From contig NW_026634179.1 of the NCBI RefSeq assembly GCF_024868665.1, forward strand, positions 18,213 through 82,212: a stretch of 64,000 nt of DNA. Direction: 5' to 3'. The DNA comes from Triplophysa rosa (lineage: Eukaryota; Chordata; Actinopteri; Cypriniformes; Nemacheilidae). The position numbers and the translations under genes were made by a program. Positions 34,146-43,651 of this stretch are shown in pieces. The notes beneath the pieces are model-generated. The model saw nothing but the letters and a program-made list of their open reading frames with translations, was not told the origin of the DNA and did not search any database. Numbering within the stretch: the stretch's first letter is position 1; every line of letters begins with the position of its first letter.

Positions 34146-36293
34146 TTATGGAAGAGTAGTGTATGCAAGATTAAAAAGATGCGTCTTTAGTCTAGATTTA
34201 AACTGACAGAGTGTGTCTGCCTCCCGGACAGTGCAGGGAAGACTATTCCAAAGTTTAGGCGCTAGATAGGAAAAGGATCTACCACCTGCACTTGATTTTG
34301 AAATTCTAGGTATTACCAACTGACAGGACGCCTGAGAGCGTAATGCACGTGAAGGACTGTAATACAAAAGGAGTTCATTCAAGTACTGAGGAGCTAAACC
34401 ATGTAAGGCTTTATAGGTAATAAGCAAGATTTTAAAGTTAACGCGATGCTTTATAGGTAACCAGTGCAAGGTTGACAGAACCGGGCTAATATGTTCATAC
34501 TTTTTTGTACGTGTAAGAACTCGAGCTGCCGCGTTTTGGACCAATTGGAGTTTTTGTAATAAGCCTGCAGGGCAACCACCTAACAGTGCATTACAGTAAT
34601 CTAGTCTTGATGTCATGAATGCATGAATTAACTTCTCTGCATCTGACATTGACAGCATATGACGTAGTTTAGATATATTCTTAAAATGGAAAAACGCAAT
34701 TTTACAGGTGTTGGCGACGTGGCTCTCAAATGACAGATTACTATCGAATAGAACGCCAAGATTCTTTGCTGACGACGAGGGTTTTATGGAACATCCGTCA
34801 ATAGTTAAACAGTATTCTTGGTTGTTACTTATAGCAGTTTTCGGTCCAATAAGTAACACTTCCGTTTTGTCCGAGTTCAGTAATAAAAAGTTGTTACTCA
34901 TCCAGTTTTTTATATCGACTATGCATTCCATTATTCGATGGAACTGCTGTGTTTCATGAGGCTTCGAGGAAATATAAAGTTGAGTATCATCAGCATAACA
35001 GTGAAAGCTAACTCCGTGTCGCTTTATTATATCTCCTAGAGGTAGCATGTATAATGCGAAGAGCAGAGGCCCTAAGACTGAGCCCTGTGGTACACCGTAC
35101 TGGACTTGCGATTTGCGTGACACCTCATTGTTTATTGCTACAAATTGAAAACGGTCGGATAAATAAGATTTAAACCATTTCAAAGCTATTCCCTTAATGC
35201 CGACATAATTTTCGAGTCTATGTAGGAGTGTGCTGTGGTCAATGGTATCGAATGCAGCACTAAGGTCTAGCAGCACCAATAACGAGATACAACCTCGGTC
35301 AGACGCCAATAGCAGATCATTTGTAACTCTGATCAAAGCAGTCTCTGTACTGTGACATGCTCTAAATCCAGACTGGAATTCTTCATTGATGTCATTCCTT
35401 TGGAGGAAGGAGCATAATTGAGTTGAAACTACTTTTTCCAGAACTTTAGATATGAAAGGTAGATTCGATATAGGCCTGTAGTTCCTTAGTTCTCTAGGGT
35501 CGAGTTGGGGTTTTTTGACAAGGGGCCTTATAACAGCCACCTTATATGCTTTAGGCACATGTCCTAATGTCAGAGATGAGTTAATAATACCAAGAAGAGG
35601 ATCTATAATTTCTGGGAGCATCTCTTTCAGTAGATTTGTAGGTATAGGGTCTAGTATGCATGTTGTTGATTTAGATGATCTAATAATTTTAGACAGCTCA
35701 TCTTGATCTACGGTATAAAATAATTGCATTTTCTCCTTAAGGGCGCTGTAGTTAGTTTGTTCAGCGGGTTTCACTTCTGATTGCATTGTTATAATTTTTT
35801 CTCTAATATCTTGGATTTTATATGTGAAGTAGTTCATAAATTCATCACTGCTATGCTGATATACAGGATCAGAAGTCACTGACGATTTATTTTTTGTTAA
35901 TTTAGCCACCGTGTTAAATAAAAACCTAGGGTTGTGCTGGTTTTCTTCTATTAGTGATGAAAAGTAGGCGGATCTAGAAGTTATTAGGGCTTTCCTGTAT
36001 TTTCGAATACTATCCTTCCATGCTGTACGAAATACCTCTAATTTAGTTTTCTTAAAGTTGCGCTCCATTTTTCGGGCCGCTTTCTTTAGAGCCTGAGTGT
36101 GTTCATTATACCACGGTGTGGGGCTGCCATTTTTAATCTTCTTTAAACGTAGTGGAGCAACTTTGTCTAGGGTTACCGAGAGGGTGGAATTAAAATTTTC
36201 AGTGGTAATGTCAAGATCTTCAACGTTATTTCTCATGATTTGAGACAATTCGGGCAGATTATCGAGAAACGCATCTTCAGTGTCTAAGAACAC
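34146..36293 (-). CDS. LINE ORF2 fragment: linker, reverse transcriptase, C-terminal domain
   Basis: The 715-codon frame has no stop or frameshift. About residues 1-200 are the basic linker between endonuclease and RT ('TPWYNEHTQALKKAARKMER'). The RT follows, with '[13 protein letters not shown]', '[16 protein letters not shown]', 'PQGSVLGPLLF' and 'CYADDTQLY', so all catalytic Asp residues are present. The C-terminal region ends with 'LHWLPIKHRVNFK' and 'PKLWNSLP'. The frame stays open upstream of 36293 for about another 18 codons, so the annotated start is not a real initiation site. The enzyme would reverse transcribe LINE RNA at nicked DNA, but without endonuclease and ORF1 this copy cannot move autonomously. 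Confidence 0.8.
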   Translation of the reverse strand: MFLDTEDAFLDNLPELSQIMRNNVEDLDITTENFNSTLSVTLDKVAPLRLKKIKNGSPTPWYNEHTQALKKAARKMERNFKKTKLEVFRTAWKDSIRKYRKALITSRSAYFSSLIEENQHNPRFLFNTVAKLTKNKSSVTSDPVYQHSSDEFMNYFTYKIQDIREKIITMQSEVKPAEQTNYSALKEKMQLFYTVDQDELSKIIRSSKSTTCILDPIPTNLLKEMLPEIIDPLLGIINSSLTLGHVPKAYKVAVIRPLVKKPQLDPRELRNYRPISNLPFISKVLEKVVSTQLCSFLQRNDINEEFQSGFRACHSTETALIRVTNDLLLASDRGCISLLVLLDLSAAFDTIDHSTLLHRLENYVGIKGIALKWFKSYLSDRFQFVAINNEVSRKSQVQYGVPQGSVLGPLLFALYMLPLGDIIKRHGVSFHCYADDTQLYISSKPHETQQFHRIMECIVDIKNWMSNNFLLLNSDKTEVLLIGPKTAISNNQEYCLTIDGCSIKPSSSAKNLGVLFDSNLSFESHVANTCKIAFFHFKNISKLRHMLSMSDAEKLIHAFMTSRLDYCNALLGGCPAGLLQKLQLVQNAAARVLTRTKKYEHISPVLSTLHWLPIKHRVNFKILLITYKALHGLAPQYLNELLLYYSPSRALRSQASCQLVIPRISKSSAGGRSFSYLAPKLWNSLPCTVREADTLCQFKSRLKTHLFNLAYTTLP

Positions 36294-37080
36294 CTGATTC
36301 CTTTGTAATTCATAAAGTAGTCGTAAGTCCAGCTGCTTGTAGTTTCAGCAAATAATTGCGTGTTTTAGTCCCGGTTTTTTGTTCCTCCTATTGAATGCAG
36401 CCATTTTGCCTTAGTTTTACCACTCAAGGGAGCATGTCCCGGCGTGTTCACGTGGGAAAGTGACGTCAATGCATACCCTTCTATAGCCAAAACAATATGG
36501 CGGCTTCCTGTACTGTGAGCTCTCGCTGCTCGACTATGTATTAACGTTTCCCCAGCAAAATGTGGATTTGCTGCACCAATAAGACCAGAGGAAACACTAT
36601 TTACATTCACTTTAAACACACATAGGCCTATATGTCGACCAACGGTATTAAAAAGCACTTTTGTCTTATAATTGTGCATGCACGTGTATGTGCCAAGGCA
36701 CGTCCTGTTTCTTTACACAACAACATCGCCATCCACTGGCCTAGCGTGCATACAACAGCATTTTTATCCGTTTTCCTGGATCCGTGTAACTGAAATACAG
36801 TTACTAAAATTTTGTATTTTAAATACGTAACTAAGTTACGTGTATTTTGTTACTCCCCAGCCCTGTCTGCAATCCAAAAGAGCAGGGGCGGAGCTACAGA
36901 TTGACAGCTGGCCCACCCAGTCAGAGCCAAGAAATTTATTTTTAATATTATTAAATATTAATTTTAAGCTTAATTCTAAATTTGAATTGTATAAATTAAA
37001 TAAAACCATTTGAATTGTTTGTTTATTAATATTAATATCCAAATATTATTAAGAATGTGCTCACGTTACGCTGCGCGCCA

Positions 37081-37274
37081 ATAGAAGGTATGCACGTGTC
37101 GTCACTTTCCCACGTGAACACGCCGGTGTGGGGTGTGGGGGCGGGATTTAGAGATAGGGACCAATCTCAAAGCAGCATCCTAAGTGAATGAACCAATTAG
37201 AAGTAGGGAGTCGAATTTCGGTACAACACCGGCGTGTTCACGTGGGAAAGTGACGTCAATGCATACCCTCTATA
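37081..37274. mobile_element. Fold-back MITE carrying CACGTG and TGACGTCA motifs
   Basis: 37081-37129 is the inverted repeat of 37226-37274 with few mismatches, around a 96-bp loop. Each arm has CCCACGTGAACA (E-box core CACGTG) and a GTGACGTCA or GTCGTCA element (CRE-like). The same arms occur at 33075-33118 and 36439-36486. Confidence 0.8.
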
Positions 37275-37439
37275 TCGCTGTCTGTAGATTGTCTTTCAAT
37301 GACAATGTAAACATGGCTAAACAGCTATTGTGGAAATATTTTTCAGTTAAAAGTATGATTTAATTATCAATATAATCAATAAGTGTTTTCTTTCATTAAA
37401 TCATTAAGCTGTGTGCTTTTATCATGTGCTTGCTATTTT

Positions 37440-38033
37440 ACTCAGTGAAAAGTTACTGTGGCAAGCGGAGTGAGACAGGATAAGTGGGGGTTGGAACCAT
37501 AAATTTAACTAAGTCAACACACACATACACACAAAGAGTCACACAGAAAAGAAATGTTATGAATCAATCCACTGCATATGTTTTAAGTATAATCATGAGT
37601 TGTGATGTGTTTTAATGAATCATAGGATTAAGAAACAACGCTACATAATTAAAAGCATTAGATGATTGAGTGTTTTCTTTTTACTAAAAGAATGTTAAGA
37701 ATGTTGGTATGTTGTCCGGCCATAAAAACTGTCTCTAGGGAACACTCCCCGAACTAGCGACTGACCACAGGATGTAAAACTTGTGTTGTGAGGAGATGTT
37801 GTTTTGCAGGAACTAACAAAGAAAGGAGGAGTCAGAAGATGAGAACGACGTCAAATACTGAATAAATATGTGTGTTTTTTGAATAATCGGGTTGTTGGCT
37901 TTTGAGAGAGTGTGGAGAGCGACTGACAACCCAAAGCTTTGTTACCCTTTTTACATCTGATAATAAAACTTCTGTTTAATTTTGGAGAACGTCTCTGTGC
38001 AAATTTTGTGCAAACTGACCATTAAGTCCAACA
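37440..38033 (+). repeat. ERV copy 1, 5' LTR (5' border unresolved)
   Basis: The 3' border is secure: the LTR ends in CA at 38032-38033, two bases before a primer binding site. An AATAAA lies at 37962-37967. The R/U5 part (37891-38033) is closely matched by 40632-40781 of copy 2. The U3 parts of the two copies differ strongly, so the start cannot be fixed by comparison. A TGTGGAAATAT at about 37334 resembles the sequence after the polypurine stretch at 46734 and could be the true start. Confidence 0.65.
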
Positions 38034-38035
38034 AT

Positions 38036-38053
38036 TGGTGACCCCGACGTGAT
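38036..38053 (+). promoter_or_regulatory. Retroviral primer binding site, tRNA-Trp type
   Basis: TGGTGACCCCGACGTGAT is the 18-nt sequence complementary to the 3' end of tRNA-Trp, as used by avian leukosis-type retroviruses. It follows the LTR end with a 2-nt spacer. It would prime minus-strand DNA synthesis. Confidence 0.85.
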
Positions 38054-38362
38054 TTGACGAGAGACGAAGGCATCTTTTGCCAATTTTGTTGGAGAATCGG
38101 AACGGATTCAGGTTCAACACACAGGTCGACCTAAAGATAAAAGGTAAACAGAAGCCTGTTAATTCAAAATTCTGCTATTGAATATACCTAAATTGCTGTG
38201 TTGAATTTGATGAACATTCCGAGTGAGTAAAAGTAAACTATAAAAGAAGTTTGAGAAATCAGATTTAAAAAGTAATAGTATAAGAATTGAAGAAATTGGA
38301 GACTGGGTCCCAATAGCGGGTGATTAGAGATCCCCGAGAGGAATTGAAGTTCCTGGTATTTT

Positions 38363-38582
38363 GTGCGTTGTGGTAATCGCGTCTGGGACGAAAAAGGCCA
38401 GGGTAATAAAATATTTGAGTTTGGAACTCATAAATTGCGTTGTGGTAATCGCGTCTGGGACGAAAAAGGCCAGGGTAATAAAAACCTTTGAGTTTGGAAC
38501 TCATAAATTGCGTTGTGGTAATCGCGTCTGGGACGAAAAAGGCCAGGGTGAAATAAATCCTTTTGAGTCGGCGAACTCATAA
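38363..38582 (+). repeat. Three-fold tandem repeat in the ERV leader
   Basis: Three units of about 72 bp, each with GCGTCTGGGACGAAAAAGG and a GGAACTCATAAA stretch, lie between the primer binding site and gag. Copy 2 has a single unit at about 41125-41210. The position is where packaging signals lie in retroviruses; the role is inferred. Confidence 0.75.
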
Positions 38583-38734
38583 AGGAATATTCCAAAATTG
38601 TCTGTTATATGTTTGAATGTTTTTAAAAGTGAATGCAATTGCTGATGTGAAAATTAATGTGAAAAGTGACTTAACTGTGTGAAAAATAGATACTGTATAA
38701 TTTTTGCAAACTGTGAATAGAATTTGTGCGTAAA

Positions 38735-39868
38735 ATGGCCGCATTTCAGAAAGAATGCGACGAATATGGGTGTCCGCCAGTAGTGGTGCAGTGGCAAAAT
38801 GTTACAAATATGTTATTAGCACAGGCAGAACCAAAAGACAGAAAACAACGGCAGAAAGAAATTAATAAATGTTGGGAGACATTACGTGTTGATTATGGGT
38901 GGGACAGTAAAGAAAATGTGAAGATTCCCCTAGCACCCAAAATTAGAGACATGGAGAGAAGAGCACATTGTAGGTTACAAAGACATCAGGAAGAAAAAGA
39001 TAAAGTGAAGTGGTATAAATCAAGCAGACATGTAGGTGAAGGAGAAGAGCTTACGAAAAGATTGCGTATGTGGACCAGACTAGCAATGACAGCTACAGCA
39101 CTTAGTGCAGGAAAGACAGCGGGTGGGAAACAGAGAGGAGAAGATGTGAACAGTACAAAAGTCGGAGAGAAAAAGGAAGAGAATACAGGAAGTGCTCAGA
39201 CTACCCCCTCTGCTCCGCCCTCAGAAAAGCTCAACCCAACCTCATTATACCCAGCATTAAGCCATCCCCCTCCATACGAACCGCCCAAACAGCAGGTAGT
39301 GATGACGATTAATGGGGGAGAAATGGATGTAGACGTAGATGACATTACCGATTCAATGGAGAAACTACACAAAGAGGTTGTTGAATTAAAGCAGATGGCT
39401 GAGCAAATTAACAGCGTTAAGCCATGGGACTGTATTGGCTTTGGGTGATTTAAGGTGCCTGTTGGGACAGATATTGACGGCCTCACAAATGCAAAATTTA
39501 GAGCTTGATGCAAATACTACGTATGTTGCAAATGAGACACCATTTACCAGAGTAAGCACTGCTGTAAGCCAAACTCTTCGTCGACTATATCCCGTGCCAC
39601 CAACTGTGTACCAGAATATAAAATTCCGCATTAAACCAGGTGAGACTGGAGCAGCCTATTACTTCCGTTGTGCTGCTGAGTGGGAACAAATGGTGGAGGA
39701 AAACAGTTTAAACAACCCCGTGACACGAGACATATTTAGAACAGCAGTAATGACAGGAGCTCCAAATGGAGTAAAACAGGCAATGGAGAATAACCCAGAT
39801 ATCCCAGTGGCAAGTAACGAGGTATGGGAAAGACATTTAGTGCACCACACAGACAGAGCAGTTGAAAG
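38735..39868 (+). pseudogene. ERV copy 1 gag, internally deleted and frameshifted
   Basis: The first frame starts at ATG 38735 in good context (AAAATGG) and runs to 39448. It has a matrix-like region, then a Pro-rich part with a PPPY late-domain motif at about residues 185-188 and an acidic helix. Compared with copy 2, roughly 560 bp are missing around 39400. The capsid part continues in another frame from 39435 ('LGDLRCLLGQILTASQ') into the N gap at 39869. Gag would form the viral core; PPPY normally recruits NEDD4-type ligases. This copy cannot make a full Gag, but it preserves capsid sequence absent from copy 2. Confidence 0.75.
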
Positions 39869-40036
39869 NNNNNNNNNNNNNNNNNNNNNNNNNNNNNNNN
39901 NNNNNNNNNNNNNNNNNNNNNNNNNNNNNNNNNNNNNNNNNNNNNNNNNNNNNNNNNNNNNNNNNNNNNNNNNNNNNNNNNNNNNNNNNNNNNNNNNNNN
40001 NNNNNNNNNNNNNNNNNNNNNNNNNNNNNNNNNNNN
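39869..40036. other. Assembly gap (168 Ns)
   Basis: The run of N separates gag of ERV copy 1 from the LTR region of copy 2. The true missing length is unknown; the rest of copy 1 may be hidden here. Confidence 0.95.
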
Positions 40037-40781
40037 TATGAGGATAATTGATAAGTTTCCTTTCCTGTTTTATTGAATAACATCATATAACCGGGATGTA
40101 GAGGTATTATGAGTTTATAAACTGTGTTTGCTTGCTTGCTCTAATGGAAAAATACTGCTGTGCTATGAGGAACTCACAAAGAGCTGCATGAATAAAAAAC
40201 AGGATGTGGGTTAAACTGACAGAACATTTAGTTCTGCTAGGAGGGCAAAGTAACTGCTGACAAAGTGACACACAGGGAGTGAATATATACCTCACCTGAT
40301 GATGAAACTTAGATAATAGTTTAATTAGTTAGTGCATTAGTAAAGATTAGAATTGTTGAGTTATGTATCATGTTTGTGGTATATGAATGTGCATCATGAA
40401 AATTGTCTTCCGGGAACTGGGCGAAGGATATAACACCGAAACTAGTTGGGACGGCTGTGTTGTGCAAATGTTTTTCACAGATACGAGAAGAGATGGAGTC
40501 AGAAGCGAGGCAACGGTAATGCCGCTGTCCTGATTGGTTGTTATGTAAAGGATCTGCCCGGAGACAAGAAAAGAGGAACAGAAAACAGAACGGCGATACA
40601 TACCTATAAATACTATTGACATGTGTGCTAGGGTTGTTGGCTTTTGAGAGAGTGTGGAGAGCGACTGACAACCCAAAGCTTTGTTACCCTTTTTACATCT
40701 GATAATAAAACTTCTGTTTAATTTTGGAGAACGTCTCTGTGCAAATTTTTGAGCATGCAGGACTGACCATTAAGTCCAACA
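40037..40781 (+). repeat. ERV copy 2, 5' LTR (start probably in the gap)
   Basis: The LTR ends in CA at 40780-40781. AATAAA is at 40704-40709 and a TATA-like CCTATAAATAC at about 40602. The R/U5 half matches copy 1, while U3 is different in sequence, so the two copies belong to different LTR subgroups. The following primer binding site (from 40784) reads TGGTGACCCGTGACGTGAT, with small changes relative to copy 1. Confidence 0.65.
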
Positions 40782-41352
40782 ATTGGTGACCCGTGACGTG
40801 ATTTGTCACGAGAGACGAGGCATCATTTGCACATTTCGTTGGGAAAATCGGAACGAGATTCAGGTTCAACACACAGGTCGACCAAATAAAAATGTAAGCA
40901 GAAGCCTGTTTAATCAAAATTCTGCTATTGAACATACCTAAATTGTCTGTGTTGAATCTTGATGAACATTCCGTAGAGTAAAAGTAAAGTATAAGAAGAA
41001 GTTTTGAGAAATCTAGATTTAAAAAGACAATACTGTAAGGAATTGAAGAAATTTGGATACTGGGTCTCAATAGCGAGTGATTGAGAATCCCCGAAGGAAT
41101 TGAAGTTCCTGGTATATTGTGGTCTGTGGTAATTGGTGGTTCGCGTCTGGGACGAAAAAGGCCAGGGTGAAATAAATCCCTTTGAGTCGGGAACTCATAA
41201 AGGAATATTCCAAAATTGTTTGTTATATGTTTGAATGTTTTGAAAAAGTGAATGCAATTGTCTGATGTGAAAATTAATGTGAAAACTGACTTAACTGTGT
41301 GACAAAGATACTGTATAATTTTTGCAAACTGTGAATAGAATTTGTGCGTAAA

Positions 41353-42627
41353 ATGGCCGAATTTCAGAAAGAATGCGACGAATACGGGTGTCCGCCAGTA
41401 TTGGTGCAGTGGCAAAATGTTACAGATATGTTATTAGCACAGACAGAACCAAAAGACAGAAAACAACGGCAGAGAGAAATTAATAAATGTTGGGTAGCAT
41501 TATGTGATGATTGTGGATGGGAAAGTGCAGAAAAGGTAATGACTCCTCTAGCACCAAAAGTTAGAGAAATGGAGAAGAAAGCACACTGTAAGTTGCGCAG
41601 ACATGTAGAGGGAAAAGATAAAGTAAAGTGGTATAATGCAGGGAAACATGGCAGTGAAGAAGACAACCTCAGGAAAAAACTAAGAATGTGGACTAGAGTG
41701 GCATTAACAACCACAGCACTCAGCTCACAGAAGACACAGGGAGGTGAGAGAAAAGGGGAAGTGAACAGCTCAAAAGTCAAAGAGAAAAAGGAAGAGAATG
41801 CAGGAAGTACTCAGACTACCCCCTCTGCTCCGCCCTCAGAAAAGCTCAACCCAACCTCATTATACCCAACATTAAGCCATCCCCCTCCATACGAACCGCC
41901 CAAACAGCAGGTAGTGATGACAATCAATGGGGGAGAAATGGATGTCGAAGTAGATGACATTACTGATTCAATGGAGAAACTACACAAAGAGGTTGTTGAA
42001 TTAAGGCTCATAGTGGGCACTGAATTAGGTAAGGCAATGAGTAAAGTAAATCAATCCATTCATGATGTAGAAAGACTGGGACGTAGACAAGAAGAAAGGG
42101 AACAAACAAACCATGGAACCCCGGAGGACGGGTCCCAGGTAGACGAGGAAGAAGGTACTCAGGATAATGTCATGCCTACGAGTCCGGTGAACGTATCTAG
42201 CCCACACGAACAATCAGAGTCGGTAAAAGTTCAGATTAAAGGGGAAATGATAGTGGACGAACCAATAGCTCGTAGACTGAGAAGCCAAACAGGGAGTACC
42301 ACGACACGTGTTAGACGTGTAGACAGGGAGAGGGAAAGTTTTTTCCTAAGATATGGCCCAAATGAGCAATTAGTGCTACCCCAAATGCAGGCACCATTGA
42401 TGCACAAACCAGGTGGGAATCCTCAGTACCAGCCCTGGTCACACAGTGACATGACAGCAATAGCAAGTAAGTTGCCACCCATTACATCAGGAGGCAGCAG
42501 ATGGTTGAGTAAGCTGACAGCACTCAGCCATGGCACTGACTTGGCTTTGGGTGACTTGAGATGCCTGTTAGGTCAGATACTGACAGCCTCACAAATGAAC
42601 AGGAGGTCAGCGACAGGGCATCCTTAG
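41353..42627 (+). CDS. ERV copy 2 gag, C-terminally truncated
   Basis: The frame starts at ATG 41353 (AAAATGG). It encodes a matrix-like N-terminus sharing most residues with copy 1, a Lys/Glu-rich linker, a Pro-rich segment with a PPPY late-domain motif (about residues 176-180), a long acidic coiled-coil-like region, and the N-terminal part of capsid ('LGDLRCLLGQILTAS'). At 42597 the sequence departs from copy 1 and the frame closes 30 bp later. The rest of capsid, nucleocapsid, protease and the RT palm are deleted. It is uninterrupted as it stands but could not build a normal virion. Confidence 0.75.
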   Translation: MAEFQKECDEYGCPPVLVQWQNVTDMLLAQTEPKDRKQRQREINKCWVALCDDCGWESAEKVMTPLAPKVREMEKKAHCKLRRHVEGKDKVKWYNAGKHGSEEDNLRKKLRMWTRVALTTTALSSQKTQGGERKGEVNSSKVKEKKEENAGSTQTTPSAPPSEKLNPTSLYPTLSHPPPYEPPKQQVVMTINGGEMDVEVDDITDSMEKLHKEVVELRLIVGTELGKAMSKVNQSIHDVERLGRRQEEREQTNHGTPEDGSQVDEEEGTQDNVMPTSPVNVSSPHEQSESVKVQIKGEMIVDEPIARRLRSQTGSTTTRVRRVDRERESFFLRYGPNEQLVLPQMQAPLMHKPGGNPQYQPWSHSDMTAIASKLPPITSGGSRWLSKLTALSHGTDLALGDLRCLLGQILTASQMNRRSATGHP

Positions 42628-42640
42628 CCACCCAAGGCCT

Positions 42641-43606
42641 ATGGTAGTAAAAGACATGTTGTCATTTCTAGGACTCACAGGATTTAGTAGGCACTACATT
42701 CCCATGTATGTCTCTTTGACCACGCCCCTCAGACAGTTAATAAAAGAACATGGCATGAAAAATTTGAAAGCAGACCTAAACTGGACACAAGAGGCTGAGC
42801 GAGCGTTTATTGATCTGAAAACACAATTGGCTAATGCAGCACACCTGAATTGTGCCAACTATGAACTTCCATTTTTCCTGGATGCCTCAGAATCAGGGTC
42901 CAGTGCTCATGGTGTACTATTTCAAAAGGTTCAGAGTACAAGAAAAGTGCTGATGTATGCAAGTGTGCTTTTGGATAGTGTAGAACAAAAACAACCACTT
43001 TGTGCCCGTTTTGTCGCTGGATTAGCAAAGATTGTGCACAAAACTTCCCATATTGTCATGGGCCACCCCCTAACAGTGCTCACCACACATTCCGTTATGT
43101 CATTTGTCAACTCTGACTCATTCACATTTTCCCCACTACGTCAGCGCAGAATAGCGAAAGTCTTGACCAGCCCCAACCTCACGTACACACACGAGGGTAT
43201 TAACATGGCTGATTTGATGTCTGATGGTGCACCACATGACTGTGCACCTCTCACTGAGCGAGCATCCAAAGTAAGGGCAGACCTATCCGCCACACCTATC
43301 ACAGCACCGCCAGCAGTAACGACACTGTTTACAGATGGTTGTTGCTTTAGGGCACAGGATGGTAGTCTGAAAGCAGCCTATGCCGTGGTGGAACAGCAAG
43401 GAAGTAATTTCATGACCAGGGAGTCAGGGAAATTGGAAGGAAAACAGTCAGCACAAAGAGCTGAAATGATAGCAGTAACAAGAGCCCTCCACTACGCTGG
43501 AGAGACCCGTGTGAACATATATTCCGATTCCGCATATGTTGTAACAGCTGTCCACGTGGAATTGCCCTTATGGCAGAGATGTGGGTTCACCACATCAACA
43601 GGTTGA
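42641..43606 (+). pseudogene. ERV copy 2 pol: end of RT and RNase H
   Basis: The frame begins after the deletion junction with the RT thumb/connection ('LSFLGLTGFSRHYIP', 'LNWTQEAERAFIDLK'). It then enters RNase H: 'LFTDGCC' (first Asp), 'SAQRAEMIAV' (Glu) and 'IYSDSAYVV' (Asp). The last Asp lies in the next frame ('GNNAADLAAN', about 43728), after a frameshift between 43590 and 43652. The RT palm with its YxDD box is missing, so no polymerase activity is possible. Confidence 0.75.
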
Positions 43607-43651
43607 CCAATTACAAATGCATGTGAAGCCAGGGACCTTCTAGAGGCCCTG

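Larger units (their letters stand above)
33207..36345 (-). mobile_element. 5'-truncated L2/CR1-type LINE with long intact ORF2
   Basis: On the minus strand the element runs from the ORF2 linker (about 36345) through reverse transcriptase to a 940-bp 3' UTR and an AAGCGCTATATAAATAAAG tail with GTTGA repeats at 33207. ORF1 and the endonuclease are absent, a normal 5' truncation. The uninterrupted reading frame marks it as the youngest LINE copy in the window. Confidence 0.85.
32840..36790. mobile_element. Non-autonomous DNA element split by a LINE
   Basis: The left part (32840-33206) and right part (36346-36790) are imperfect inverted versions of one another, with 'TTTACACGAGACCGTTTTC' at the left end and 'GTTTTCCTGGATCCGTGTAA' at the right. 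Nested within, 33075-33118 and 36439-36486 are arms of the MITE family found whole at 37081-37274, and 'GAGTGGTAAAAC' / 'GTTTTACCACTC' pair further in. The LINE at 33207-36345 sits at the centre of the palindrome. Confidence 0.6.

Noticed and set aside
34708..35706. Plus-strand frames across the LINE
   Set aside because: They are antisense shadows of the 715-codon ORF2 frame.
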